Shown: positions 24,823-34,193, counted from the first letter of the stretch. The stretch is DNA of 64,000 nucleotides from Goodfellowiella coeruleoviolacea (GCF_024171785.1 NZ_JAMTCK010000001.1:620134-684133), one strand, 5' to 3'. The notes: generated by a model from the sequence alone, not told the origin. Numbers and translations are program-made.

Positions 24823-25341
24823 TCAGTCCAGCCAGAGCGGGTGGCTGCCGCGTTCGAAGTCCAGCAGCTGCCGCTTGCGGTCCAGGCCGCCGCCGTAGCC
24901 GGTGAGATCACCGTTGGCGCCCACCACGCGGTGGCAGGGCACGATGATGCCGACCGGGTTGCGCCCGTTGGCCAGGCCGACCGCGCGGGCCGCGGTGGGC
25001 TGGCCGAGCTGCTCGGCGAGTTCGCCGTAGGACACCGTGGTCCCGTAGGGGATCTCCCGCAACAGCGCCCAGACCCGCTGCTGGAACGGGGTGCCTGCCA
25101 GGGTCAGCGGCAGCTCGAACTGGGTCAGCTCGCCGGCGAAGTAGGCGGTGAGCTGCTCGACGACCGCGCCGAACGGTGTCGGATCGGGCTCCCCGAACGT
25201 CTCCTGGGCCGGCCGGTACCGCTGCTGGTGCATGTACAGCCCGGTCAGCACCCCGTCGGCCGCCACCAGGGTGAGCGGCCCCACCGGGCTGTCGACGGTG
25301 GTGTGCGTGCGGTGGCCCGCCGCCAGGGCACTCGCCCTCAT
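24823..25341 (-). CDS. ogt: Methylated-DNA--protein-cysteine methyltransferase
   Basis: A 172-residue O6-alkylguanine-DNA alkyltransferase, a suicide repair protein that takes alkyl groups from guanine onto its own cysteine. The active-site motif is GIIVPCHRVVG with Cys136, preceded by the DNA-binding helix YGELAEQLGQPTAARAVGLA and the NGRNPV turn. The N-terminal domain SPVGPLTLVAADGVLTGLYM is also typical. ATG at 25341 has AAGGA 8 nt upstream and is preferred over an ATG ten codons earlier. The gene stands alone between the two-component unit and a small ABC transporter. Confidence 0.95.
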   Translation of the reverse strand: MRASALAAGHRTHTTVDSPVGPLTLVAADGVLTGLYMHQQRYRPAQETFGEPDPTPFGAVVEQLTAYFAGELTQFELPLTLAGTPFQQRVWALLREIPYGTTVSYGELAEQLGQPTAARAVGLANGRNPVGIIVPCHRVVGANGDLTGYGGGLDRKRQLLDFERGSHPLWLD

Positions 25342-25454
25342 CCGGATTTCCTTCCCGCCAGTCGGTTTCACTGTGCTCGCCTGCCAGCATCGCCGGTGGT
25401 GCCGGCCGGGGCTGGCGGAAAACCGACATCATCCCCGCCCCGGCCCAGCGCCGG

Positions 25455-26111
25455 TCAGTCCCGGCGGGCGGCCACGAACCGGGTGAGCGCCGTGCTGGCC
25501 AGCAGCAGCACCACCGCCGCGGCCGCGTACCCGGTGACCGGCCCGACCACGTCCTCGGCCGCGCGCTCCTCGGTGAGCAGCCTGACCAGCGGGTTGACCG
25601 GCGGCACGCCCCGCGCCAGCAGCAGGAACAGCACCAGCGCCAGCGCCGCCACCAGGGAGTAGCCGGGCCGGCCGATCACCAGGCGGGAGCACACCAGCCC
25701 CACGGCGACGCCCGTGCAGGCGGCGGTGAGCTGGGCCTCGGCCCCGAGCAGCAGGGCCACCGGCGTGACCGGGTGGCGGCCGGTCACCAGCGGGTAGCCC
25801 AGGCCGACCACGGCCAGCACCAGGCAGCAGGCCAGTGCGGCGAGCACCGTGGCCGCCAGCACCCGGCCGGACCGGCCGGCGTTGACCACGGTGATCGCCC
25901 GCAGCACCGGGTCCTCGACGTTGACCAGGGCCACGGTCACCCAGGTGGCGCACACGAACAGCGCGCCGGCGCAGATCGCGTACACCGGCGCCAGCGGCCC
26001 GTTGTCGCTGCCGGCGAACACGGCCAGCCCGGCGACGAACAGCAGCGTGGGCGGCAGGTAGCGCTGCGAGTGCAGCAGGGTGGCCAGCGCGTACCGGACC
26101 AGCGCGATCAC
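25455..26111 (-). CDS. ABC transporter membrane subunit
   Basis: A 218-residue integral membrane protein with about six hydrophobic segments (for example PPTLLFVAGLAVFAGS and VVLLLASTALTRFVAARRD at the ends). It has no family motif I can name beyond the pattern of ABC-2-like small permeases. GTG at 26111 overlaps the end of the ATPase gene as GTGA, so the two form a transporter pair. The substrate is unknown; a bacteriocin- or peptide-type exporter is possible. Confidence 0.8.
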   Translation of the reverse strand: MIALVRYALATLLHSQRYLPPTLLFVAGLAVFAGSDNGPLAPVYAICAGALFVCATWVTVALVNVEDPVLRAITVVNAGRSGRVLAATVLAALACCLVLAVVGLGYPLVTGRHPVTPVALLLGAEAQLTAACTGVAVGLVCSRLVIGRPGYSLVAALALVLFLLLARGVPPVNPLVRLLTEERAAEDVVGPVTGYAAAAVVLLLASTALTRFVAARRD

Positions 26112-26992
26112 CGGGCGCTCCCCTCGACGGCCGGGCCGGCCGCCCGGTCGGCGACGTGCGGGCGCGACACGCCGACCACCGACCAGCCCCGGGTCAGGGC
26201 GGTCAGCAGCAGCGCGTCGCAGTGCGCTTCGGCGACCCGCAGGCTGACCCGCCCGTCGCCGTCGGCCACCTGGCGCACACCGGGCAGTGCGGGCCAGTCC
26301 GGCGCGTCGGGCCGACCCCGCTCGGCCGGCCAGGCCAGCACCACCCTGGCCGCGGCGGCGTGGCCGGCGCCGGCCGGCCGGTCCGCGCTGGACAGCCGGC
26401 CGCCACTGATCCGGTGCGTGCGGGTGGCGTTGGCGCTGGTCACCGCCTCGCGGTGGTCGGTGAACACCACGCACCCGCCCGCGGCGGCCACCTCGGTGAT
26501 GATCTCACTGAGCACCCCGTGCGCGGACACGTCCAACCCGGACCAGGGCTCGTCCAGCACCAGCAGCTCCGGCCGCACCAGCAGGGCCTGGGCCAGCGCC
26601 ACCTTCTGGGCGTTGCCCTTGGAGAGCTGGCGGATCGGGGTGTCCGCCCCGCCCACCAGCGCGAGCCGGTCGAGCAACCCGGTCGCGGCGGCCGTGGCCG
26701 CCCGCGTGGTCAGCCCGCGCACCCGGCCCATGTGGGTCAGGTAGGCCGTGGCGGACATCCGCTCGCCAGCGGGAAACCGCTCCGGCACGTAGCCGACCGC
26801 CCTCGGCCGGCCGGACACCGAGCCGGTGCTGGGCCGGGTCAGCCCGACCAGCATGCGCAGCAGCGTGGACTTGCCCGAGCCGTTGCCCCCGGTGACCGCG
26901 ACCACCTCACCGGCGGCGAACCCGGTGGTGACGTCGGTGAGCACCCACCGCCCCCGGCCGTAGCGCTTGCCGACCGCTTCCAACCTCAGCAC
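26108..26992 (-). CDS. ABC transporter ATP-binding protein
   Basis: A 294-residue ATPase. Walker A VTGGNGSGKSTLLRML, signature QLSKGNAQKVALAQAL (a variant SKGN in place of SGGQ), Walker B LLVLDEPWSGLD and switch VFTDHR are present in the first 210 residues. The last 90 residues form an extra C-terminal domain rich in Ala and charged residues. GTG at 26992 is preferred because AAGGG precedes it and the upstream 30 residues are not ATPase-like. It pairs with the membrane subunit by a GTGA overlap. Confidence 0.92.
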   Translation of the reverse strand: MLRLEAVGKRYGRGRWVLTDVTTGFAAGEVVAVTGGNGSGKSTLLRMLVGLTRPSTGSVSGRPRAVGYVPERFPAGERMSATAYLTHMGRVRGLTTRAATAAATGLLDRLALVGGADTPIRQLSKGNAQKVALAQALLVRPELLVLDEPWSGLDVSAHGVLSEIITEVAAAGGCVVFTDHREAVTSANATRTHRISGGRLSSADRPAGAGHAAAARVVLAWPAERGRPDAPDWPALPGVRQVADGDGRVSLRVAEAHCDALLLTALTRGWSVVGVSRPHVADRAAGPAVEGSAR

Positions 26993-27190
26993 AGCAGCCC
27001 TTCCCGGACGCGCTCCCTCGGCCGTGTCGCCGCCCCGTCCACACCGCAGGATACGGGTGGGCCGGCCGGCCGGGCCGACCATCCACTTCGGACCAGACCC
27101 GAACCGTCTGTCCCAAAAGGACAGTCATCGGGCCGTTCCGGTGCCCCGCAGGCGGTTTCCGCCGGCTCGACGAGGGCCGCGACCGCGCGT

Positions 27191-27221
27191 TTGCTCCTGA
27201 CGTAACGTCAGGTCATAGCGT
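27191..27221 (+). promoter_or_regulatory. MerR-type promoter: dyad in a 19-bp spacer
   Basis: A -35-like TTGCTC (27191-27196) is followed by the perfect dyad CTGACGT-A-ACGTCAG (27197-27211) and a -10-like TAGCGT (27216-27221). The 19-bp spacer carrying a dyad is the hallmark of MerR-controlled promoters, and it lies 37 nt upstream of a MerR gene, suggesting autoregulation. Confidence 0.7.
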
Positions 27222-27257
27222 CGTGGCCGCCGGCGCGACCGCGCTGGTGGAAGACAG

Positions 27258-28010
27258 GTGAACGGCAGGATGGAACGGCTCTACAAGGTGGGACAGCTCG
27301 CCGAGGCCGCCGGGCTCACGGTGCGCACCCTGCACCACTACGACCGGGTGGGCCTGGTGTGCCCGTCCGCCCGGACGCACTCCGGGCACCGGCTGTACGG
27401 CGAGGCCGACGTGCGCCGCCTCTACCAGGTGCTGGCCCTGCGCCAGTTGGGACTGCCCCTGGAGGCGATCGCCGAGGTGCTCAACGGCGAGGTGCCCCTG
27501 GAACCGCTGCTCACCCGGCACCGCGACCACGTCGACGAGCAGGTGGCGGCGATGCGCGTGCTGCGGGCCCAGTTGAGCACGGTGCTGGCGAGCCTGCGCA
27601 CCACCAACCACGCCGACATCACCGACTTCCTGGCACTCATCCAGAAGGTGACCACGGTGGACGAGACAGTGCGGAAGTACTTCAGCCAGGCTCAGCTGGC
27701 CGAGTTGGCGGAGCGGCGTGAACAACAGGGCGAGGACTCCGCCACCCGGGTCCAGCAGCAGTGGCAGGAGCTGATCCCCCGGGTGCAGGCGGCGGTCGAG
27801 GCCGGCGCGGACCCGACCACGCCCGAGGCACAGGAGCTGGCCCGCGAGTGGATGTCGCTGCTGGAGCGGTTCCACGGCGGTGACAGCGGGCTGCGCGACT
27901 CGCTGTACCGGATGCAGGCCGACAACGCGGCCCGGATCCAGGCGGAGTACGGCGGCCCGTCACCGGAGCAACTGGAGTTCATCAGGCGCGCCAACGCCGC
28001 CCGCCGCTGA
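27258..28010 (+). CDS. MerR-family regulator with TipAS-like effector domain
   Basis: A 250-residue regulator of the TipA group. The N-terminal MerR DNA-binding domain is RLYKVGQLAEAAGLTVRTLH followed by HYDRVGLV and RLYGEADVRRLYQVLALRQL. After a coiled-coil linker (about 75-130) the rest resembles the TipAS antibiotic-recognition domain (KYFSQAQLAELAERRE, then QQQWQELIPRVQAAVEAG). In Streptomyces TipAS binds thiopeptides covalently; ligand here unknown. GTG at 27258 is given; ATG at 27270 (MERLYK) is equally plausible. A dyad-bearing 19-bp-spacer promoter lies just upstream, suggesting autoregulation. Confidence 0.88.
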   Translation: MNGRMERLYKVGQLAEAAGLTVRTLHHYDRVGLVCPSARTHSGHRLYGEADVRRLYQVLALRQLGLPLEAIAEVLNGEVPLEPLLTRHRDHVDEQVAAMRVLRAQLSTVLASLRTTNHADITDFLALIQKVTTVDETVRKYFSQAQLAELAERREQQGEDSATRVQQQWQELIPRVQAAVEAGADPTTPEAQELAREWMSLLERFHGGDSGLRDSLYRMQADNAARIQAEYGGPSPEQLEFIRRANAARR

Positions 28011-28020
28011 CCGACCCGCT

Positions 28021-28053
28021 GGCGGGCCGCACCACCACCCGGTGCGGCCCGCC
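28021..28053. terminator. Perfect 13-bp hairpin between convergent genes
   Basis: GGCGGGCCGCACC and GGTGCGGCCCGCC are exact complements around a 7-nt loop. The hairpin lies 10 nt after the MerR stop and 34 nt beyond the Eis-like gene stop on the other strand, so it can serve both. Confidence 0.7.
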
Positions 28054-28086
28054 GCGTCGCGCCCACCTCAGCAGGTTTCGCTCACC

Positions 28087-29286
28087 TCAGAAGTACGTGC
28101 CCGACCACGGCACCTGGCCGGTGGCGAACAGCCGGTCGGCGTTGGGCAGCGCGGCCGGGTCGGCGACCTGCACCAGGCCGGCCGCGGCCAGGGTGGACGG
28201 CGCGACATCACCCAGGTAGGCCGCGGCCAGCGCGGTCACGTCCAGGGCCAGCTGCGCCGGCTCGTCGGTGGGTTCGGCACCGTCCGGGCCGATCCGGTAG
28301 TGGCCGTGGTTGGCGGGCAACAGGGCGTCGGCGACCTCGACCACCACCGGGTTGGCCTCGCCGTAGGTGCGGGCGGCCAGCGCGTCGGGCACGTGCAGCA
28401 GCCGCAGCCAGGTCTCGTCGTGGACCGCGCGCACCTCGCCGGCCCGGCGGTCGGCCAGCATCAGGTCCACCGGCTCGTCCAGCGGACGCAGCTCGGCCAC
28501 CACCTCGTCGACCAGGTCCACCCGCAGCAGGAACCGCCACAGCCCGGCCAGCGCCTGGGGCGAGCCGGCCACCAGGTCGCGCACGGTCAGCACACTCTTC
28601 TCACCGTGGCCGCCCCGCCGCACGCCGTAGACCACGAAGCCGTCGTCCCCGTGCGGCCCGGTGTGCACGGCCGCGACCTTGGTCTCGCCGGGTTCGGGGC
28701 GGCCCAGCCGGTACCACCAGCCCGACCAGCGCTGGATCCACCCCGGGCGCTGCGGCCCCACCGCCTCGAACACCGTGGGCAGCACCGAGGTGAACGCGTC
28801 GGTGTCCACCAGCCGCACCTCGCCGCCGGCGGGTGCGTGCCCGTGCATGGCGGAGCGCCGCCGATCCACCACCAGGGTGCGGCCGCGGCTGGCCACGCCG
28901 AAGCCGAACCGGCCGTAGATGACCGCCTCGGTGGCCCGCAGGGTGGCCGCGACGGAGCCCTGCTCACGCAGCTGGGTCAACTGGCTGCGCAGCAGCGCGC
29001 TCAGCACGCCGCGCCGGGTGCGGTCGGCCCGCACGCCCACCCGGCTGATCGCGGCGTGGGGCACGGTGGCCCCGCCGGGAACCGCGAGCCGGGACGCCCA
29101 CGAGGTGGCGGTGCCGATCAGCCGGTCGCCCTCGAACGCGCCCAGCGTCCGGGAGTTGTCGTAGTACGTGGTGGCCGCGGTCCAGTCCGCGTCCGAGATG
29201 GGTGGCCGGTGCAGGGCCGCGAGGAACAGGTCCTGCGCCGCGCGCAGCTCGGACTGGTCCAGAAGACGTAAACGGTGGGCAGTCAC
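28087..29286 (-). CDS. eis: Eis-like GNAT N-acetyltransferase
   Basis: A 399-residue enzyme matching the Eis family: an N-terminal GNAT domain, a second fused GNAT-like domain and a sterol-carrier-protein-like C-terminal domain. VPHAAISRVGVRADRTRRGVL is the acetyl-CoA-binding motif, YGRFGFGVASRG follows, and the chain ends in a free C-terminal Phe (VPWSGTYF), the catalytic carboxylate in Eis. Mycobacterial Eis multiply acetylates aminoglycosides and some proteins; the substrate here may differ. GTG at 29286 begins MTAHRLRLL directly before the domain. The terminator at 28021-28053 lies downstream. Confidence 0.88.
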   Translation of the reverse strand: MTAHRLRLLDQSELRAAQDLFLAALHRPPISDADWTAATTYYDNSRTLGAFEGDRLIGTATSWASRLAVPGGATVPHAAISRVGVRADRTRRGVLSALLRSQLTQLREQGSVAATLRATEAVIYGRFGFGVASRGRTLVVDRRRSAMHGHAPAGGEVRLVDTDAFTSVLPTVFEAVGPQRPGWIQRWSGWWYRLGRPEPGETKVAAVHTGPHGDDGFVVYGVRRGGHGEKSVLTVRDLVAGSPQALAGLWRFLLRVDLVDEVVAELRPLDEPVDLMLADRRAGEVRAVHDETWLRLLHVPDALAARTYGEANPVVVEVADALLPANHGHYRIGPDGAEPTDEPAQLALDVTALAAAYLGDVAPSTLAAAGLVQVADPAALPNADRLFATGQVPWSGTYF

Positions 29287-29338
29287 AGGCTGATACTGCC
29301 TGGACTGCCCACCGCTCGCGAAATGACTTATCCGCTGC

Positions 29339-30049
29339 TCAGTCGGGTTGGCCGACCTCGTACTGGCCGTCCTCGGTCTTGACCGTGATCTTGATCTTCT
29401 TGCTGTCCCCGTCGATCTTGGCGGTGCACTCGAAGGTGCTGCCGACCTCGACCTTCTTGTTGCTCGGGCAGCTCACGTCGCTGACGTTGTCCAGCTTGTA
29501 GTCGTCCTTGAGGATCTTCTCGACGCCCTGCTGCACGGCCTTGTTGTCGAACACCGTGCTGTTCAGGAAGCCGGGTGCGACCAGGCCGGTCACCAGGAAC
29601 GCGGCAATGGCCACCACGACCACGCCGAGCACGATCCACAGCGTGGGCGACTTCTTCTGCGGCGCCTCCGGCCCGGGGTAGCCGCCCGGCTGCTGGCCGT
29701 AACCGCCGAACTGCTGTTGCTGCCCGTAGCCGGGGTAGGGCTGGCCGGGCGGCTGGCCGTAGCCGGGGTAGCCCTGGGCCTGCTGCTGGCCGGTGTTCGG
29801 GTCGGCCTGCTGGGCGTAGCCGGGGTAGGGCTGGGTCTGCTGCTGACCCGCGTTCGGGTCGGCCTGCGGGCTGTACCCCGGATACGGCTGCTGCCCATAA
29901 CCCTGTCCGGGCGCAGCCGGCTGGCCGTAACCGCCCTGCGCGGGGAACCCACCGGACGGAGTACCGGAGTTGTACCCGGTGCCGTAGGGCTGCTGCTGGC
30001 CCCACTGCTGCGGGTCGTTGCCTCCCGACGGTCCGTACGGGCTGGTCAT
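29339..30049 (-). CDS. Single-pass membrane protein with Tyr/Gly/Gln-rich tail and DUF4333-like domain
   Basis: A 236-residue protein. Residues 1-130 are a repetitive Gln/Pro/Tyr/Gly-rich tail (repeats such as [19 protein letters not shown]), [21 protein letters not shown] is one membrane span, and the C-terminal 75 residues ([20 protein letters not shown], then [16 protein letters not shown]) match the DUF4333 pattern with its paired cysteines. ATG at 30049. The extracytoplasmic domain has no known function. It belongs to a recurring architecture seen six times in this window. Confidence 0.85.
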   Translation of the reverse strand: MTSPYGPSGGNDPQQWGQQQPYGTGYNSGTPSGGFPAQGGYGQPAAPGQGYGQQPYPGYSPQADPNAGQQQTQPYPGYAQQADPNTGQQQAQGYPGYGQPPGQPYPGYGQQQQFGGYGQQPGGYPGPEAPQKKSPTLWIVLGVVVVAIAAFLVTGLVAPGFLNSTVFDNKAVQQGVEKILKDDYKLDNVSDVSCPSNKKVEVGSTFECTAKIDGDSKKIKITVKTEDGQYEVGQPD

Positions 30050-30199
30050 GATGGCCTCCGGGATCCGGGTCGTGGTTGGCTGAGTCAGCCGTGGTGATCT
30101 GGGTTGACGGCGGTCGGCGCACGGCCGTGACGCAACAACTGCCGGCCGCGATCAAACCACAGGTCAGCCCGGCCGCCTCAGTCGGCCCGAAAACCTTTG

Positions 30200-33040
30200 T
30201 CAGACCGTGCCCATCGCCACAACGCCCCGGCGCAGCGCGGCCACCGCCTTGGCCGCGGTCGCACCCACCGGATCGCCGCCGCCCACCACGTTGCGGATCT
30301 GGTCCAGCAGGTCGACCACCTGCCGGCACCAGCGCACGAAGTCGCCGGCCGAGAGTTCCTGCCCGGCCGACTCCGCCGCGGTGAGCACCCGCTCCAGCGA
30401 CTCACCCCGCGCCCACCGGTACACCGGCCAGGCGAAGCCCGGGTCGGGTTCGCGGGTCCGCTCCAACCGGTGCCGGCGCTCGTCGTCCTCCAGCTCGGCC
30501 CACAGCCGGGCGGTGTCGGCCAACGCGTCGCTGACCGGCCCGGCCGGCAGCCGCGCCTCCAGCGCGCTGTCCCGCCTGGCCTCGTAGACCAGTGCGGACA
30601 CCACCGCGGCCAGCTCCGCCGGCCCCAGCCCCTGCCACACCCGGTGCCGCAGGCACTCGGCGGCCAGCAGGTCGGACTCGCTGTAGAGCCGGGTCAGCCG
30701 GCGGCCGTGCTCGGTGAGCACCTCCTCCGGCGCCTGCTCACCCGCGCCGCCCGCCCCGGCCGTCTCGGCGCCGGCAGTCTCGTCCGGTTCGGCCACGGCC
30801 AGGTAGCCGCGTTCCCGCAGCAGCGCCCTGATCCGGTCGAAGGCCCTGGCCAGCGAGTGGGTGGTGGCGGCGACACGGCGTTCCAGCTGCTCGGTCTCGG
30901 CGCGCAACCGGTGGTAGCGCTCGGCCCACCGGGCGTGGCTCTCCCGGTCGTCGCAGCCGTGGCACGGGTGGGCGCGCAGCGCGCGGCGCAGCGTGGCCAG
31001 CTCCGGGTCCTCGTCCACCCCGGAGCGCCGCCGGTTGCGCGGCGGCACGCTGATGCCGGTGTTGCGCAGCGAGGACGCCAGGTCCCGGCGCGACTTGGGC
31101 GAGCGCACGTCGACCCGCTTGGGCAGCTTCATCCGACCCAGCGGCTCCACCGGGGTGGGGAAGTCGGTGACCGAGAGCTGGCCGGCCCAGCGGTCCTCGG
31201 TGAGCACGAACGGCCTCGGCTCGCCGAGCGGGTCCAGGCCGGGGTCGATGACCACGGCCAGCCCGGCCCGGCGGCCCGAGGGCACCGCGATGACATCGCC
31301 CTTGCGCAGCCGTTCCAGCGAGGCCGCGGCCTCGGCCCGGCGCACCGAGCTGTTCTGCCTGGCCAGTGCCTTCTCCCGGTCGGAGACCTTGCGGCGCAGC
31401 TCGGCGTACTCGGTGAAGTCGCCGAGGTGGCAGGTCATCGCCTCGGCGTAGCCGGCCAGCGCCTCCCGGTTGCGCTCCACCCGCCGGGCCAGCCCCACCA
31501 CCGAGCGGTCGGCCTGGAACTGGGCGAAGGACTGCTCCAGCAGCTCCCTGGCCGCGGCCGCGCCGACCTGCTGCACGAGGTTGACCGCCATGTTGTAGCC
31601 GGGCCGGAACGACGAGCGCAGCGGGTAGGTGCGGGTCGAGGCCAGCCCGGCGACCTGCTTGGGGTCGATGCCCGGCTGCCACACCACCACGGCGTGGCCC
31701 TCCACGTCGATGCCCCGCCGCCCGGCCCGACCGGTGAGCTGGGTGTACTCCCCCGGGGTCAGCTCGACGTGCGCCTCGCCGTTGTACTTGACCAGCTTCT
31801 CCAGCACCACGGTCCGGGCCGGCATGTTGATGCCCAGCGCCAGGGTCTCGGTGGCGAACACGACCTTGACCAGGCCGCGGACGAACAGCTCCTCCACGGT
31901 CTCCTTGAACGCGGGCAGCAGGCCGGCGTGGTGGCTGGCGATGCCCCGCTCCAGCGCCTCGCGCCACTCCCAGTAGCCGAGCACCAGCAGGTCGCCGGCG
32001 GGCAGGTCGCTGGTGCGCTCGTCGATGATCCGGCGGACCTGCTCGGCCTCGTCGGGGGTGTTGAGCCGGAGCCCGCCGCGCACGCACTGGTTGACCGCGG
32101 CGTCGCAGCCGGCACGGCTGAACACGAACACGATCGCCGGCAGCAGCGCGGCCAGGTCCAGCCGCTGCACCACGTCCACCCGGGACGGCGGGCGGAACCG
32201 GGGGCCGCGCGGCCCTGGCCCGCCGTTCTGGCCACCGGTGCGGCCCCGGCGCCCCCACGGCACGTGGAACCGGCCCAGCTCCTCGGTGACCCGCAGCAGC
32301 TGCGGGTTGACCCTGGCCCGCCCGTCCGGCGCCTCGCCGACGAACAGGTCCAGCAGCCGGCCGCCGGCCAGCATGTGCTGCCACAGCGGCACCGGCCGGT
32401 GCTCGTCCACCACCACGGTGGTGTCCCCGCGCACCTCCACCAGCCACTCGCCGAACTCCTCGGCGTTGCTGACCGTGGCCGACAGGCTGACCACCTTCAC
32501 CGACTCGGGCAGGTGCAGGATCACCTCCTCCCACACCGCGCCCCGGAACCGGTCGGCCAGGTAGTGGACCTCGTCCATCACCACGTAGCTCAGGCCGGCC
32601 AGGGCCGAGGAGCCGGCGTAGAGCATGTTGCGCAGCACCTCGGTGGTCATCACCACCACCGGGGCGTCCCCGTTGATCGAGGTGTCCCCGGTGAGCAGGC
32701 CCACCATTGCGGAGCCGTAGCGGGCGGTGAGATCAGCGAACTTCTGGTTGGACAGCGCCTTGATGGGCGTGGTGTAGAAGCACTTCCCCCCTTCGCTGAG
32801 GGCGAGGTGCACGGCGAACTCGCCCACCACGGTCTTGCCCGCTCCGGTCGGCGCGCACACCAGCACGCCGTGTCCTCCTTCGAGGGCCTCGCACGCCTGG
32901 AGCTGGAACGGGTCCAGCTCGAAGGAGAGCAGGGAGAGAAAATCGGTCAGCTTCGGCCGGGAGGAGCGACGACGGGATTCGGCGTACCTCTCGGCGGGAG
33001 TCTTGGAAGGGCTGGCAGCCACGACACCAGGCTTCCACAT
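30200..33040 (-). CDS. helY: Superfamily II DExH RNA helicase (HelY/Ski2-like)
   Basis: A 946-residue Ski2/Mtr4-like helicase. Motif I CAPTGAGKT ends at residue 70, motif II is VMDEVHY with Asp156, motif III SAT, and motif VI QLTGRAGRRGID. A Trp/His-rich linker, an arch-like insertion (YHRLRAETEQLERRVAATTH) and a DSHCT-like helical C-terminal domain follow. In mycobacteria the helY gene also lies next to tatC-tatA. Role in RNA turnover or ribosome maturation is inferred from the family. ATG at 33040 gives a short basic leader; GTGs a few codons later are alternatives. A T-tract terminator lies between this gene and tatC. Confidence 0.94.
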   Translation of the reverse strand: MWKPGVVAASPSKTPAERYAESRRRSSRPKLTDFLSLLSFELDPFQLQACEALEGGHGVLVCAPTGAGKTVVGEFAVHLALSEGGKCFYTTPIKALSNQKFADLTARYGSAMVGLLTGDTSINGDAPVVVMTTEVLRNMLYAGSSALAGLSYVVMDEVHYLADRFRGAVWEEVILHLPESVKVVSLSATVSNAEEFGEWLVEVRGDTTVVVDEHRPVPLWQHMLAGGRLLDLFVGEAPDGRARVNPQLLRVTEELGRFHVPWGRRGRTGGQNGGPGPRGPRFRPPSRVDVVQRLDLAALLPAIVFVFSRAGCDAAVNQCVRGGLRLNTPDEAEQVRRIIDERTSDLPAGDLLVLGYWEWREALERGIASHHAGLLPAFKETVEELFVRGLVKVVFATETLALGINMPARTVVLEKLVKYNGEAHVELTPGEYTQLTGRAGRRGIDVEGHAVVVWQPGIDPKQVAGLASTRTYPLRSSFRPGYNMAVNLVQQVGAAAARELLEQSFAQFQADRSVVGLARRVERNREALAGYAEAMTCHLGDFTEYAELRRKVSDREKALARQNSSVRRAEAAASLERLRKGDVIAVPSGRRAGLAVVIDPGLDPLGEPRPFVLTEDRWAGQLSVTDFPTPVEPLGRMKLPKRVDVRSPKSRRDLASSLRNTGISVPPRNRRRSGVDEDPELATLRRALRAHPCHGCDDRESHARWAERYHRLRAETEQLERRVAATTHSLARAFDRIRALLRERGYLAVAEPDETAGAETAGAGGAGEQAPEEVLTEHGRRLTRLYSESDLLAAECLRHRVWQGLGPAELAAVVSALVYEARRDSALEARLPAGPVSDALADTARLWAELEDDERRHRLERTREPDPGFAWPVYRWARGESLERVLTAAESAGQELSAGDFVRWCRQVVDLLDQIRNVVGGGDPVGATAAKAVAALRRGVVAMGTV

Positions 33041-33121
33041 GACACCGACAGACGCCGCGAAGTATTACTCCCCGAGAGGTGGAATCGGTCATATCGGGCA
33101 CGCCACGGGGTGTCGGGCCCG

Positions 33122-33166
33122 AAAAAACCGCTCCCGGCGGGCGAAGGTCTCGCGCACCGGGAGCGG
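33122..33166 (-). terminator. Intrinsic terminator with U-tract after tatC
   Basis: On the minus strand CCGCTCCCGG (33166-33157) and CCGGGAGCGG (33137-33128) pair in a perfect 10-bp stem around a 19-nt loop, followed directly by TTTTTT (33127-33122). It is a classic rho-independent terminator, the only one with a full T-run I found in the window. It would end the paf-tat transcript before helY. Confidence 0.82.
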
Positions 33167-33192
33167 AGGGTGGTCGAACGGTGACCGGGTGG

Positions 33193-34176
33193 TCAGGTCG
33201 CGTCGTCGTACTTGACCCGCTGCTGGCCGTCCGCGGCGATCGGCTCCGCCGGCTCGACCGGTTCCGGGGTGTAGTCGAACGGCGCCGCCTCGTCGTCGCT
33301 GAGGTTGTCCCAGCCCTCGGCGGCCCGCCGCCTGGCCTTGCGCCGGTCGTTGATCCGGGCGATCTGGATGGCCAGTTCGAACAGGATGGTCAACGCGACG
33401 GCCATGGCGACCATCGAGATCGGGTCGGTGCCCGGGGTGGCCACCGCCGCGAAGATGAACAGCGCGAAGATGATGCCGCGCCGCCACTGCCGCAGCTTCT
33501 CGTAGGGCAGCACGCCCACCAGGTTGAGCATCACCACCAGCAGCGGCAGTTCGAAGCTCACCCCGAAGACCAGCAGCAGCCCGAGGATGAAGTTGACGTA
33601 GCTCGACCCGGCCAGCGCGGTGACGAACGCGTCACCACCGAAGCTGCTCAGCACCAGCAGGCCCTGCGGCGCGACGAAGTAGGCCAGCACCGCGCCCGCG
33701 ACGAACAGCACCACCGCGCAGAGGACGAAGCTCGCCGCGAACTTGCGCTCCTTGGCGTACAGCCCCGGGGTGATGAACGCCCAGATCTGGTACAGCCAGA
33801 TCGGGCTGGTCAGCACCGCGCCAACGCCGATGCCCACCTTCATCTGGATCAGGAACGCCTCGAACGGCGCCGTCTGCAACAGCCGGCACTCGCCGTCGAA
33901 CTTGACCCGCATGTCCGACGGCAACGCGCAGTACGGCTCGGTGAGCAGGTCGCTGAGCGAGGGCAGCCCCCACACCCGGTACTGGAACCACAGGAACCCG
34001 AGCACGCCGCCGGCCAGCACGGCCAGCAATGCCACCCCCAGGCGGTTGCGCAGCTCGTAGATGTGCTCGATGAGCGTCATCGTGCCGTCAGGGTTGTGCC
34101 TCCGGCTCCGCTGACGGCGACGTTCTCGGCGTTGCTGACGTGCTGTTGCCTGGCGGCGGGTTGAGTCCTCACCCAC
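33193..34176 (-). CDS. tatC: Sec-independent translocase subunit TatC
   Basis: A 327-residue six-helix membrane protein that recognises twin-arginine signal peptides. HIYELRNRLGVALLAVLAG opens helix 1, TAPFEAFLIQMKVGIGVGAV is the periplasmic-loop and helix 2 region with the conserved Phe and Glu, and WAFITPGLYAKERKFA lies at the helix 3 entry; DPISMVAMAVALTILFE precedes helix 6. GTG at 34176 gives an Arg-rich N-terminus (RRQATARQQRRERRRQRSRR) before NPDGTM; ATG at 34080 is a possible later start. It is 17 nt after tatA and upstream of a T-run terminator. Confidence 0.95.
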   Translation of the reverse strand: MGEDSTRRQATARQQRRERRRQRSRRHNPDGTMTLIEHIYELRNRLGVALLAVLAGGVLGFLWFQYRVWGLPSLSDLLTEPYCALPSDMRVKFDGECRLLQTAPFEAFLIQMKVGIGVGAVLTSPIWLYQIWAFITPGLYAKERKFAASFVLCAVVLFVAGAVLAYFVAPQGLLVLSSFGGDAFVTALAGSSYVNFILGLLLVFGVSFELPLLVVMLNLVGVLPYEKLRQWRRGIIFALFIFAAVATPGTDPISMVAMAVALTILFELAIQIARINDRRKARRRAAEGWDNLSDDEAAPFDYTPEPVEPAEPIAADGQQRVKYDDAT

Positions 34177-34193
34177 CGTGGGGCCCGTCCTTC

